Part shown: positions 9,013-17,142 of the stretch, one piece after another
Position numbering within the stretch: position 1 is the stretch's first letter
Layout: every line of letters starts with the position of its first letter
Assembly: GCA_036387475.1 (NCBI GenBank)
Contig: DASVTR010000015.1
Span: forward strand, 124,001 to 188,000
Reading direction: 5' to 3'
From: DASVTR01 sp036387475
Lineage (GTDB): Bacteria; Acidobacteriota; Blastocatellia; Pyrinomonadales; Pyrinomonadaceae
DNA length: 64,000 nt
Notes under the pieces: model-generated
Database searches by the model: none
The model's input: only the letters and a program-made list of their open reading frames with translations
Told to the model about the DNA's origin: nothing
Position numbers and translations under genes: made by a program

Positions 9013-10425
9013 TTATTTTGTTTGTGTGCCTGAAGGGGCGAGACTTCTAACAATCTGCTCGCGAAAAACGCGTGCGCGGGCCTTTATATCGTTTTCGTCG
9101 AGAGTTAGCAACCTCCGATCACGCATAACGACACGACCTTCGATGACAACAGTATGGACATCGGCTGCCTTGGTCGCGTAAATCAGATTGGAATAAATGT
9201 TATAAAGCGGCGTTTGACTCAAATCGCCGAGATTTACAATGACCAGATCAGCGCGTTTTCCAGCCTCCAGAGAGCCTATTTCGCGCTCCATGTGAAGGGC
9301 GCGAGCGCCGCGAATCGTCGCCATCTCAAAAGCTTCCTGCGCGGAGACGACTTTCGGGTCGCGCGCAAAGACCTTATGCAGTTTGGCCGCCGTGTCCATC
9401 TCTTCCCACATGCTGAGGTCGTTGTTTGAAGCCGCGCCGTCTGTTCCCAAGCCCAAGCGCATATCATCGGCCAGCATACGCGGCACGGGCGCAACGCCCG
9501 AAGCAAGTTTCATATTCGACTGCGGGTTGTGAATGATGCCAACATTCTGACGCTTGAGGATGCCAATTTCTTCGGCGGTCGGAAAGACCATGTGCGCAGC
9601 GATGACGCGTTCATTCAGGAAACCTATCCGGTCGAGATAGGCGACGGGCGGCGCATTCTTGCTCTTCGTGATGTCATCAACTTCCCTTTGCGTCTCCGAG
9701 ACGTGTATGACGAGGGGAGCACGCAAACGGTCAGACAGAGCGCGTATGGCTTTGAGATGTTCTTCCGAAACTGTGTAGGGCGCGTGCGGCGCAAGTGCTG
9801 GCGTAATCAGCGCGTGGCCCTGCCACTTTTTAACGAAGCGCTCGCTATAGGCCATCGCTTCTTCGTGCGTCTTATTATCGGCGACGGGAAAATCTATGAT
9901 CGTCTCGCCGAGAACGCCGCGCACGCCTGCCTTTGCAGTCTCGTCTGCGATAGCGTCCTCGAAATAGTACATGTCGCAGTAGGTGGTCGTGCCGCCGCGA
10001 ATCATCTCTGCGAGGCCGAGCCGCGTCCCTACTCGCACGAACTCTTCTGTGACGTTCTTAGCTTCAGCCGGAAAGATGTACTTCGTCAGCCACTCCTGCA
10101 AATCGAGATCGTCTGCGAGGCCGCGAAAGAGTGTCATCGGGACGTGCGTGTGACCGTTGATGAGACCGGGAATGACAACCTTGCCGGTCGCGTCAATCAT
10201 CTCGGACGCAGTGTATTTCGCTTCGAGTTCGGCGCGCGTGCCGACGGCCTTGATGCGCCCGCCGCTGATGACGACCGCGCCGTCTTCGATGACGCGCCGC
10301 CCGCCGTCCATCGTCACAATCGTTCCGCCGCGAACCATTAAATCCACGCGCGTTCTCCTCTGCCGTGCAGGCGTCGCAGGTGCGAGAAAGCTGAATATTA
10401 GTATAAAGGCCAGTGATAATCGCAT
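9013..10425 (-). CDS. Exported amidohydrolase related to MTA/SAH deaminase
   Basis: The 470-residue protein is an amidohydrolase of the TRZ/ATZ/MTA-SAH deaminase group, metal enzymes that hydrolytically deaminate purine-type or triazine substrates. Visible ligands are GHTHVP near residue 91, HAPY, HVSETQREVDD and GTDGAASNND. Unlike the usual cytoplasmic enzymes, it starts with a clear signal sequence (MRLSLAFILIFSFLAPATPA), which suggests a periplasmic location. It lies next to the nucleoside-salvage block, so a nucleoside-like substrate is plausible. The exact substrate cannot be read from sequence; guanine deaminase or chlorohydrolase-type activity remains possible. Confidence 0.8.
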   Translation of the reverse strand: MRLSLAFILIFSFLAPATPARQRRTRVDLMVRGGTIVTMDGGRRVIEDGAVVISGGRIKAVGTRAELEAKYTASEMIDATGKVVIPGLINGHTHVPMTLFRGLADDLDLQEWLTKYIFPAEAKNVTEEFVRVGTRLGLAEMIRGGTTTYCDMYYFEDAIADETAKAGVRGVLGETIIDFPVADNKTHEEAMAYSERFVKKWQGHALITPALAPHAPYTVSEEHLKAIRALSDRLRAPLVIHVSETQREVDDITKSKNAPPVAYLDRIGFLNERVIAAHMVFPTAEEIGILKRQNVGIIHNPQSNMKLASGVAPVPRMLADDMRLGLGTDGAASNNDLSMWEEMDTAAKLHKVFARDPKVVSAQEAFEMATIRGARALHMEREIGSLEAGKRADLVIVNLGDLSQTPLYNIYSNLIYATKAADVHTVVIEGRVVMRDRRLLTLDENDIKARARVFREQIVRSLAPSGTQTK

Positions 10426-10469
10426 TATTTTCTACAGTCTCGAAGAATAAAAAATAAAGACATCAATAA

Positions 10470-10901
10470 CTATTTGGGCTTACCGGGTAAGTAGTAGAAA
10501 CGCACGATGAGCAACCCGGCCAGCGCCGCCACGCTCATCAACAGTTCGAGCGCGCTCGTGTCTGGGCTGACTGTTTTTCGTGCGATGACGAAAATGATGA
10601 CCTCAACCGCCGCGCTGGTGCGATGGTACAACAACAGGAGTCCGAGTTCGGCGGCGATGGCGATTAACAGGATGTTACTAATAATTACCTGTAAAGCCTT
10701 GTATTCATCGACTGGCTGCCATAGTTTCGGGAAATCGCGCACGACCATTTCAAAAGCCATGATAGCGGCGGCAATGAGAAGTAAAACGGCGAGCACTGAG
10801 AGAAACATGTGAATCGTATTTCCGACATAACGATTCAGGATTTGCTCTGCGGGTGTTACTTTGCCATTGCCAGTGTCCTTTTGACTTTTACTCTCACTCA
10901 A
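10470..10901 (-). CDS. PsiE-family membrane protein
   Basis: The 143-residue protein resembles the phosphate-starvation-inducible PsiE family. It has a charged N-terminus and four hydrophobic segments, the first in MFLSVLAVLLLIAAAIMAFE and the last in LLMSVAALAGLLIVRFYYL. Between them are LLYHRTSAAVEVIIFVIARK residues typical of the family. No enzymatic function is known to me. It starts at a TTG that overlaps the cdd stop (TTGA), so it is translationally coupled to the nucleoside-salvage genes. Confidence 0.75.
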   Translation of the reverse strand: MSESKSQKDTGNGKVTPAEQILNRYVGNTIHMFLSVLAVLLLIAAAIMAFEMVVRDFPKLWQPVDEYKALQVIISNILLIAIAAELGLLLLYHRTSAAVEVIIFVIARKTVSPDTSALELLMSVAALAGLLIVRFYYLPGKPK

Positions 10902-11329
10902 GATTTATCCTTTTGCTCTGCTCCAGTCTCTTTGAGAAAGCGTGCGTCGAAGGCGCGCGGGAGCAGGTCGCGCACTTCATCGGTCTCCACTTCGCCGCGC
11001 AAATTGGCGAGCGTGACGGTCGCGTCGCGTGCAAATTCCCAGATAATCTGTCTGCACGTTCCGCAGGGCGGCGTCAGTTGTTCCGTGTCGGCCACTATGG
11101 CGATACGCTTGAAACGCTTCTCACCTTCGGAGAGCGCTTTCCAGATAGCGACGCGTTCGGCGCAGGCGGTCAAGCCGAAGCTTGCGCTTTCGATATTACA
11201 GCCCGTGAAAATTTTGCCGTCAACGGTTTCGACCGCCGCACCGACGCGGAAATGCGAGAAAGGTGAAATCGAGCGCTCGCGCACCACTCTCGCCGCCTCG
11301 ATCAGGTAATCCTTTTCTACAGCCTTCAA
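10898..11329 (-). CDS. cdd: Cytidine deaminase
   Basis: The 143-residue protein converts cytidine and deoxycytidine to uridine forms. The zinc site is visible: CNIESASFGLTACAERVA holds the catalytic CAE and PPCGTCRQ the two other zinc cysteines. The length is that of the small tetrameric class. It overlaps udk upstream (TTGA) and psiE downstream by four bases each. Together with udk and the phosphorylases it forms a complete salvage route from imported nucleosides. Confidence 0.95.
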   Translation of the reverse strand: MKAVEKDYLIEAARVVRERSISPFSHFRVGAAVETVDGKIFTGCNIESASFGLTACAERVAIWKALSEGEKRFKRIAIVADTEQLTPPCGTCRQIIWEFARDATVTLANLRGEVETDEVRDLLPRAFDARFLKETGAEQKDKS

Positions 11330-11961
11330 CTCTGTCCTCCCGTCATGCTCAAAGCGTTTGCCAGCCGCTCGCGTATCTTGCCGCTGATGAGATCAATGCT
11401 GACCAGATTGTGCCCGCCTTCCGGAATGATGATGTCGGCGTAGCGCTTCGACGGCTCGACGAACTGCATGTGCATCGGTCGCACTGTGTTGAGGTATTGC
11501 TCTATCACAGAGTCAACGGTTCTTCCGCGCTCGGCCACGTCGCGCCGCAGGCGACGGATAAAGCGTATGTCATCGGGCGTGTCAACGAAAATCTTAATGT
11601 CCATCTGCTCAAGCAAACGTGCGTCGGCGAAAATCAGAATGCCTTCGATAATGACAATTGGCTTCGGCTCGATGAGCAGCGTCTCTATGGAGCGCGTGTG
11701 CGTCTTAAAGTCGTAAATCGGCAGTTCGACCGCCCCGCCAGACCTCAGCTTGCGTATGTGATGAACGAGCAGGTCGTTGTCGAGCGCGTCCGGGTGATCG
11801 AAGTTGACGGCCTGGCGATAATCGAGCGGCAGGTCTTTCAGGTTGCGATAGTAAGAGTCCTGCTGTATGAAGGCGACATCCTGCGCGTTGACCGATTCGA
11901 GAATGCGATTGGCGACCGTTGTCTTCCCTGAGCCAGTGCCGCCGCAGATTCCAATAATCAT
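11326..11961 (-). CDS. udk: Uridine kinase
   Basis: The 211-residue protein phosphorylates uridine and cytidine to the monophosphates. The P-loop is GGTGSGKTT near residue 8, and the substrate region has QDSYYRNLKDLP and NFDHPDALDNDLL, both characteristic of Udk. It is followed without a gap by cdd, and an inverted repeat separates it from the purine phosphorylase gene upstream. Its ATG at 11961 gives MIIGICGGTG, the standard N-terminus. Confidence 0.96.
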   Translation of the reverse strand: MIIGICGGTGSGKTTVANRILESVNAQDVAFIQQDSYYRNLKDLPLDYRQAVNFDHPDALDNDLLVHHIRKLRSGGAVELPIYDFKTHTRSIETLLIEPKPIVIIEGILIFADARLLEQMDIKIFVDTPDDIRFIRRLRRDVAERGRTVDSVIEQYLNTVRPMHMQFVEPSKRYADIIIPEGGHNLVSIDLISGKIRERLANALSMTGGQS

Positions 11962-11965
11962 GATT

Positions 11966-12030
11966 GGTTTTCAGTTTTCAGTTTTCAGTTTTCAGTTAAA
12001 AGCTCAGGGCTGATTACTGACTACTGACCA
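11966..12030. repeat. Intergenic inverted repeat, TCAGTTT class (weak)
   Basis: A run of TCAGTTT heptamers on one side faces TACTGACTACTGACC on the other. Complementarity is weaker than in its relatives at 12879, 18660 and 36689. Confidence 0.55.
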
Positions 12031-12874
12031 CTAATTTAGGGATGACGCGGCGCAGCAATTCTTTGAACGTCGAGTGTACGCGCGCGCCAGTCTCCATCAC
12101 TTCTTCGTGGTTAATCGGCTCGTCGTGAACGCCAGCCGCAAGGTTCGTGATGCACGAAAGCCCCAGCACCTTAATGCCCATCTGGCGGGCGATAATCGCT
12201 TCGGGCACGGTACTCATCCCGACGGCGTCCGCGCCAAGCGTGCGCAGCATACGCACTTCGGCGGGCGTCTCATAGCTAGGGCCGGAGAGCGCCGCGTAGA
12301 TGCCGCGTCGCAACTCAAGCCCAATCGCGCGCGCTTCATCAACGGCAATCTCCTGAAATTCGCGCGCGTAGACCTCAGACATATCCGGAAAGCGTGGGCC
12401 AAAGCGTTCGTCGTTTGCGCCGCGCAACGGATTCTCGCCAATCAGATTGAGATGGTCGCTAATGACCATCAACGCGCCCTGATCGAAAGCGACGTTGATG
12501 CCGCCAGCCGCGTTTGTCAAGACCAGCGCACGGACGCCCATTGAGCCAAAGACGCGAATCGGAAAAATCACTTCGTCAAAAGTGTAGCCTTCATAATAAT
12601 GAAAGCGGCCTTGCATGGCGATGACTGGAACGTCTTCGATTTTACCGAGCACCAAACGGCCTGCGTGCCCCGCGACGGTCGAGCGCGCAAAGCCCGGAAT
12701 CTCCGTGTAAGGGATACTGATTCGTTCCTGCAAATCGTCGGCGAAAGCGCCGAGGCCGCTGCCGAGAACGAGCGCTATCCGCGCTTCCTCTTTCCAATGC
12801 GCGCGAATCGTCCGCGCTGCGTGCTCTGCACGCTCGTAGAGCGTGGCGCTGCTGAAGTCTTCGCTCATTATCAT
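12014..12874 (-). CDS. punA: Purine nucleoside phosphorylase
   Basis: The 286-residue protein is a trimeric-type purine nucleoside phosphorylase that cleaves inosine and guanosine with phosphate. Landmarks are LVLGSGLGAFAD near residue 38, GHAGRLVLG, MQGRFHYYEGY, LTNAAGGIN and the base-binding MSTVPEAIIA and LSCITNLAAG. It lies between the permease and udk genes of the nucleoside block. Two in-frame starts (ATG at 12874 and 12868) differ by two residues; neither has a strong ribosome site. Confidence 0.95.
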   Translation of the reverse strand: MIMSEDFSSATLYERAEHAARTIRAHWKEEARIALVLGSGLGAFADDLQERISIPYTEIPGFARSTVAGHAGRLVLGKIEDVPVIAMQGRFHYYEGYTFDEVIFPIRVFGSMGVRALVLTNAAGGINVAFDQGALMVISDHLNLIGENPLRGANDERFGPRFPDMSEVYAREFQEIAVDEARAIGLELRRGIYAALSGPSYETPAEVRMLRTLGADAVGMSTVPEAIIARQMGIKVLGLSCITNLAAGVHDEPINHEEVMETGARVHSTFKELLRRVIPKLVVSSQ

Positions 12875-12878
12875 TCGC

Positions 12879-12960
12879 AGTTTTCAGTTTTGAGTTTTCA
12901 GTTTTCAGAAAGTAGCAACTGGTCTTCGCTGAAAACTGAAAACCGAAAACTGAAAACTGT
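12879..12960. repeat. Intergenic inverted repeat, TCAGTTT class
   Basis: GTTTTCAGTTTTGAGTTTTC-type words on the left face ACTGAAAACCGAAAACTG on the right, around a loop with AGCAACTGGTCTTCG. The loop text recurs at 36689-36756. Confidence 0.8.
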
Positions 12961-13875
12961 TCACTTCTCTGTCTCATAAGGAATGCCCAGAGCGCGCGGC
13001 GCTTTGGAGAGTCCGATGAAACCCGCCAGCACGATAATCGTCAGCAGGTAAGGAATAATCTGTATGAACTGATTTGGAATCTCTTCGCCGGACGGCATCT
13101 TGACGCCCTGCAACTGAATCGCTACCGCCTCTGTTAAGCCGAAGAAGATGCAAGCTAGCATCGTCTGTACGGGTCGCCACTTGCCGAAGATGAGCGCGGC
13201 CAGCGCAATGAAGCCCCGGCCCGAAGTCATATTGCGCGTAAAGAGCGACGATTGGCCGATGCTCAAGTATGCTCCGCCAAGCCCGGCCAGCGCGCCTGAG
13301 ATGAGCACCCCCGTATAGCGTATGCGCTTGACGCTGATCCCCGCCGCGTCTGCCGCCTCCGGGTTCTCGCCCACTGCGCGCAGGCGCAAGCCGAAAGGGG
13401 TGCGATAGAGCACGTACCAGGAGAGCGGCACGAACACCAGAAAGGCGAGCACAATCGGCGTCCACGGAGTCAGATTCTCTTTCGGAATCTGCGGCGTCGA
13501 GCCGGTCGAAGCGAAGAGCGCGCCGCTGATGAAAGCCGGGACGCCGAGCATCAGTATATTGATAGCCGTCCCGCTAACGACCTGATCCGCCTTGAAGCGT
13601 ATACATGCGACTGCATGTATCGCCGCCACCAGCATGCCCGCCGCGATGCCCGCCAACAGTCCGACCCACGGATTACCGACGAAGTGCGTGACGGCGGCGG
13701 CGGTAAACGCGCCCGCCAGCATCAATCCTTCAAGCGCGATGTTGATAATGCCTGCGCGCTCAGAGAACAATCCGCCAAGCGCCGCCAGCACCAAAGGCGT
13801 CGCCAACCGCAGCGCCGAGAAGACGAGCGCCCAGGTGAAAATGTCTCTCAGCAACCAAAGGAAAAAGTCTCGCAT
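12961..13875 (-). CDS. Nucleoside ABC transporter permease
   Basis: The 304-residue membrane protein is a BPD-transp-2-type permease of the NupC/YufQ group, which moves nucleosides across the inner membrane with an ATPase and a BMP-type binding protein. About eight to nine hydrophobic segments are visible, with GLFSERAGIINIALEGLMLA near the N-terminus and GENPEAADAAGI in the middle loop. A partner permease lies upstream, separated by a small membrane gene. The substrate class is inferred from the salvage enzymes around it. Confidence 0.88.
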   Translation of the reverse strand: MRDFFLWLLRDIFTWALVFSALRLATPLVLAALGGLFSERAGIINIALEGLMLAGAFTAAAVTHFVGNPWVGLLAGIAAGMLVAAIHAVACIRFKADQVVSGTAINILMLGVPAFISGALFASTGSTPQIPKENLTPWTPIVLAFLVFVPLSWYVLYRTPFGLRLRAVGENPEAADAAGISVKRIRYTGVLISGALAGLGGAYLSIGQSSLFTRNMTSGRGFIALAALIFGKWRPVQTMLACIFFGLTEAVAIQLQGVKMPSGEEIPNQFIQIIPYLLTIIVLAGFIGLSKAPRALGIPYETEK

Positions 13876-13893
13876 CGTTTGCTCGGAAAGAGA

Positions 13894-14202
13894 TTAGGAA
13901 TAGTCAGAACGAAGTCTCGCACGGTGACGATAAGCCTTGCTGAATCCCCACACGCCCCCGCCGAGTCCACCCACAGCATATCCGCCGAAGAAACCAAGAC
14001 CAGACAACGTTTCCGAATGGAGCGCCTCGCTAACAAGAACCAACCCCCAGGAGAGACAAAGAGCGCCCAGACCGGCGAAGAGACAGACAAAGCCGATATA
14101 AGGGGCCAGCGTTGCATGTTTCGGGTCGCCTATTGCAACGAGGCTGCCAAGGCTGCCAACGACAATCAGCGCGAATAAGAAACCCATCATTGGCAGAATC
14201 AT
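13894..14202 (-). CDS. Small three-segment membrane protein
   Basis: I do not recognise this family. The roughly 102-residue protein has three hydrophobic segments (about residues 3-22, 35-57 and 70-85) and a basic tail SKAYRHRARLRSDYS. I prefer the ATG at 14202 because a GAGGGGG ribosome site sits eight bases before it; a GTG three codons upstream is the alternative. It lies between the two nucleoside permease genes, so an accessory role in that transporter is possible but unproven. Confidence 0.6.
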   Translation of the reverse strand: MILPMMGFLFALIVVGSLGSLVAIGDPKHATLAPYIGFVCLFAGLGALCLSWGLVLVSEALHSETLSGLGFFGGYAVGGLGGGVWGFSKAYRHRARLRSDYS

Positions 14203-14225
14203 AAAAAGCACCCCCTCGCTGAAGC

Positions 14226-15329
14226 TTAAATCTTTGAACGCTTCAGCAAACTGAAACGGCTAAACAGCACAGGGAGGGCGCGTTCGGCGGCGACGAAGAT
14301 AATGATGACGGCCTGTAGCACCTGCACTATGTCTTTCGAGACTTTCGGAGTAAAGGCGTCAACGGCGATGCCGCCGCGTTGTAAGACTGCAAAGAGCAAC
14401 GCCGCCAGCAGCACTCCTACAGGATGATTGCGTCCCAACAACGCGACGGCGATTCCCGTAAATCCGAAGTTATCCGAAAACCCGTCATAGTAACGGTGAC
14501 GATAGCCCAACACCTCGTTGATGCCGACCATTCCGGCCAAGCCACCGGAAACGGCCATCGCCAGCACTATCTGCTTGCGCGTCGAAATCCCTCCATACTC
14601 TGCGGCCAAAGGGTTCGCGCCCGTCGCGCGAATCTCGTAGCCCCACTTCGTCTTCCACAAAAAGACGTAGACCAGCGCGCACGCCACGAGCGCCAGAATG
14701 AAAGAGACGTTAAGTGGAATGCGCGCCGGAAGGCCCGGAATAAACTGGCCGAGTGTAGGGATATGCGCGGCTGTGCCGATGGGCGCGGTTTCCAGCAGCG
14801 GGTCGCCCGCAACCTTGTAGTGATATTGTGTAAAGTAGCTGACGAGCGCGACGGCTATGAAGTTCAACATGATCGTGTTGATAACTTCGTGCGAGCCGAA
14901 CCTCGCCTTCAAAAAACCCGGAATCGCGCCCCACGCAGCACCCGCGAGGATAGCAGCCAACATCGCTAGCGGAACGAGTATTATTGCCGGAAGACTTGCG
15001 ATTGAATAGCTCTTGTCCCCCGCCACGACGCCGCCGAAGAGTATGCCCACCCATGCGGTCGCAAAGGCCGCGACGTACAACTGTCCTTCCGCTCCGATGT
15101 TCAGCAACCCGCAGCGGAAAGCGACCGCCACCGCCAGGCCCGTAAAAATCAGCGGCGTCGCATAAAAGAGCGTGTAGCCAATGCCATCGGGCCAGGACAG
15201 GGCGCTACCGATGAGCAGCCTGTAAGCCTCAATCGGATTATCGCCGATGAGTAAAATAAGAATCGCGCCGACGATGAAGGCTGCAATAACAGCAATGAGC
15301 GGAAAGAGCAATTCGCGTAAGATTTTCAT
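14226..15329 (-). CDS. Nucleoside ABC transporter permease
   Basis: The 367-residue membrane protein is the second BPD-transp-2-type permease (NupB/YufP-like). It has about ten hydrophobic segments and the family motifs FRCGLLNIGAEGQLYVAAF and EIRATGANPLAAEYGGI. It pairs with the permease at 12961. The AIPR gene lies immediately upstream, 11 bases from its start, between it and the ATPase gene with which it would normally be contiguous. Confidence 0.9.
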   Translation of the reverse strand: MKILRELLFPLIAVIAAFIVGAILILLIGDNPIEAYRLLIGSALSWPDGIGYTLFYATPLIFTGLAVAVAFRCGLLNIGAEGQLYVAAFATAWVGILFGGVVAGDKSYSIASLPAIILVPLAMLAAILAGAAWGAIPGFLKARFGSHEVINTIMLNFIAVALVSYFTQYHYKVAGDPLLETAPIGTAAHIPTLGQFIPGLPARIPLNVSFILALVACALVYVFLWKTKWGYEIRATGANPLAAEYGGISTRKQIVLAMAVSGGLAGMVGINEVLGYRHRYYDGFSDNFGFTGIAVALLGRNHPVGVLLAALLFAVLQRGGIAVDAFTPKVSKDIVQVLQAVIIIFVAAERALPVLFSRFSLLKRSKI

Positions 15330-15340
15330 TGTGCTAATTT

Positions 15341-17077
15341 CTACCGCCCCATAATTTTTTGGGCTAATTCAACCAGATTATTTGGCGTTGGGGCCTCAAG
15401 AAATTTACTAACATATTTTTGAGTTTTGAAGTAGTTATTGAAAGTAAGGATACCGGCTTCTTCTTGCTGATATAAGGCCGCTTCTTTCTTATAGTAATTA
15501 TATATACTAGCAGCACAAGCCTTGACGAAGTTGTCCCATTTTCGTGTATGCATCATCCACTTTTCTGATTGCTCTTCTAGAAGTTGCGTCCATTCAGAGT
15601 TGCCCCATTTTGCCTTCGCAGATTGAAAAACCTTAATAACCATAGAAAGTAAGGAAAGGTTTACGTGACCTTTAAGTTTCCTTATGTACGCTGTTGACTC
15701 GCTAAGCGTTCGGTAAGACTGGCTGATAAGACTGTTGGTTAGGTAAATCTGATAAGCAAGCTCTATTGGGGTCTTACTGATTTCTTCATATGCTTTTTCA
15801 TCAAATAACCCACTCAGTTTTAGTTTTGCGTTCGCAGGCCCAAGCCGTGAGCTACGCCAGTAGTAACTTGCTATCAGTTGTGTAAGTTTTTTGATAGTAG
15901 GGCCTTGAATAATCCCAACGCTTTTCAACTCCCGGCTACGATCTTGCCATTCCCTATCTCTACGCTCATAAAAAATACCGCGATGTTTGAAAAACCTAAA
16001 TAGATCGAGCTGAAAATCATCGGTCGCCACCAAATTCCACTTCTTGATTGGATTTTGCTGATTACTACGAATGGAAATCTTATTAATTATGCTCTTCTTT
16101 TGAGTTATCTGTTTTGGTAAATCACTGCTTTTAATAGGTGGGATTTGAATAATCCTGACCATAACACGAGCATCCTTTGAAGGATTGGGAACATCGCGAA
16201 TGCTATGTAATGTTTGAGAGCCATTAACAACTCGGGGATTGTCCAATATCAACTCCGCTGCACCCGGGTCATGAGTATGCTTTTCGCATAACATAGTGAT
16301 CCCATTGTTACTAAAAGCAAACTCCATTGGACTACTTCTAAATGTTTCGCGGATGTCTCTATTAACAGACGTATTGCCAAGTGACAAACGCACGTTTCGA
16401 GCGAATAAGAGTTGGTTCTTATCATCTTCCATGTACTCGATGAAATCTATGAGGCGTGCGAAAACTATTGAGGTAGAGACTTCAGTATCTCTTTTATCTG
16501 GGGAAAGAACACTATTAATGCCGGTTAAGCGCATTGGTTGCGTACGAGGCATTGCCGCATCAATATCGTCAATCATGTGTTGTATAAGCTCATCTAGATG
16601 AAATAATCGTATAGGCGAAAAATCCATGGCTTCACACTGTGCATCATTGCGCTTATAATTCGTGACGAAATACAAATGTGCAGCATCATTATCATAACGG
16701 TCGAAGATGACGGAATAGCGCTTTCTTAGCTCGGCTTTTACTCTTCTTTCTAAAAATGTACTCCTCGCTTCTTTGTCGTCGAAGGCTCGTCTCAGGTAGT
16801 TAACTTCCTCGTAAAAATTAGCGGGTGCTGTCTTATCGTACTGCTCTGTAAATTTTGTATTTAATATGTGGTGTTCTACTACTTTATTATTATGTGTAGT
16901 AAAAAAGAGATCGACTTTACCATCACGTGAGCCGTCAGAAATAAACACATCCTGTGGATTGAGGAAATACATTTCGAGAAACCATTTACCGAAGGCTTGT
17001 GGGTCTTTTAAACCAGTCTGGCGCGCCTTCTCCTTAACTCGATCAAGCATAAAATCAAATAATTGTTTTCTCTCCAT
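15341..17077 (-). CDS. AIPR-family abortive-infection phage-resistance protein
   Basis: The 578-residue protein matches the AIPR (abortive infection phage resistance) family. The diagnostic centre is NNGITMLCEKH near residue 255, followed by NPRVVNGSQTLHSI near 285. The N-terminus looks like a restriction-nuclease fold: E35 in a helix, D56 in GKVDLFF and N73-x-K75 in HILNTKF, matching the E...D...(Q/N)xK pattern. The gene is much more AT-rich than its neighbours and sits between nucleoside ABC genes, so it was probably acquired by transfer. An AAGGTG ribosome site precedes the ATG. A defence role is inferred from the family; mechanism is unknown. Confidence 0.8.
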   Translation of the reverse strand: MERKQLFDFMLDRVKEKARQTGLKDPQAFGKWFLEMYFLNPQDVFISDGSRDGKVDLFFTTHNNKVVEHHILNTKFTEQYDKTAPANFYEEVNYLRRAFDDKEARSTFLERRVKAELRKRYSVIFDRYDNDAAHLYFVTNYKRNDAQCEAMDFSPIRLFHLDELIQHMIDDIDAAMPRTQPMRLTGINSVLSPDKRDTEVSTSIVFARLIDFIEYMEDDKNQLLFARNVRLSLGNTSVNRDIRETFRSSPMEFAFSNNGITMLCEKHTHDPGAAELILDNPRVVNGSQTLHSIRDVPNPSKDARVMVRIIQIPPIKSSDLPKQITQKKSIINKISIRSNQQNPIKKWNLVATDDFQLDLFRFFKHRGIFYERRDREWQDRSRELKSVGIIQGPTIKKLTQLIASYYWRSSRLGPANAKLKLSGLFDEKAYEEISKTPIELAYQIYLTNSLISQSYRTLSESTAYIRKLKGHVNLSLLSMVIKVFQSAKAKWGNSEWTQLLEEQSEKWMMHTRKWDNFVKACAASIYNYYKKEAALYQQEEAGILTFNNYFKTQKYVSKFLEAPTPNNLVELAQKIMGR

Positions 17078-17142
17078 ACAGGCACCTTATGTTGAAGCTA
17101 TTTCCGTTTACTATTCAGATTACATGTCTATTGGAGATATTT

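Noticed and set aside
12642..12977. A minus-strand frame joining the TCAGTTT hairpin and part of punA
   Set aside because: It is out of frame with the phosphorylase and consists partly of repeat sequence.
15341..17077. Prophage or insertion sequence around the AIPR gene
   Set aside because: No integrase, transposase, terminal repeats or phage structural genes are visible; only the single AT-rich gene is foreign-looking.
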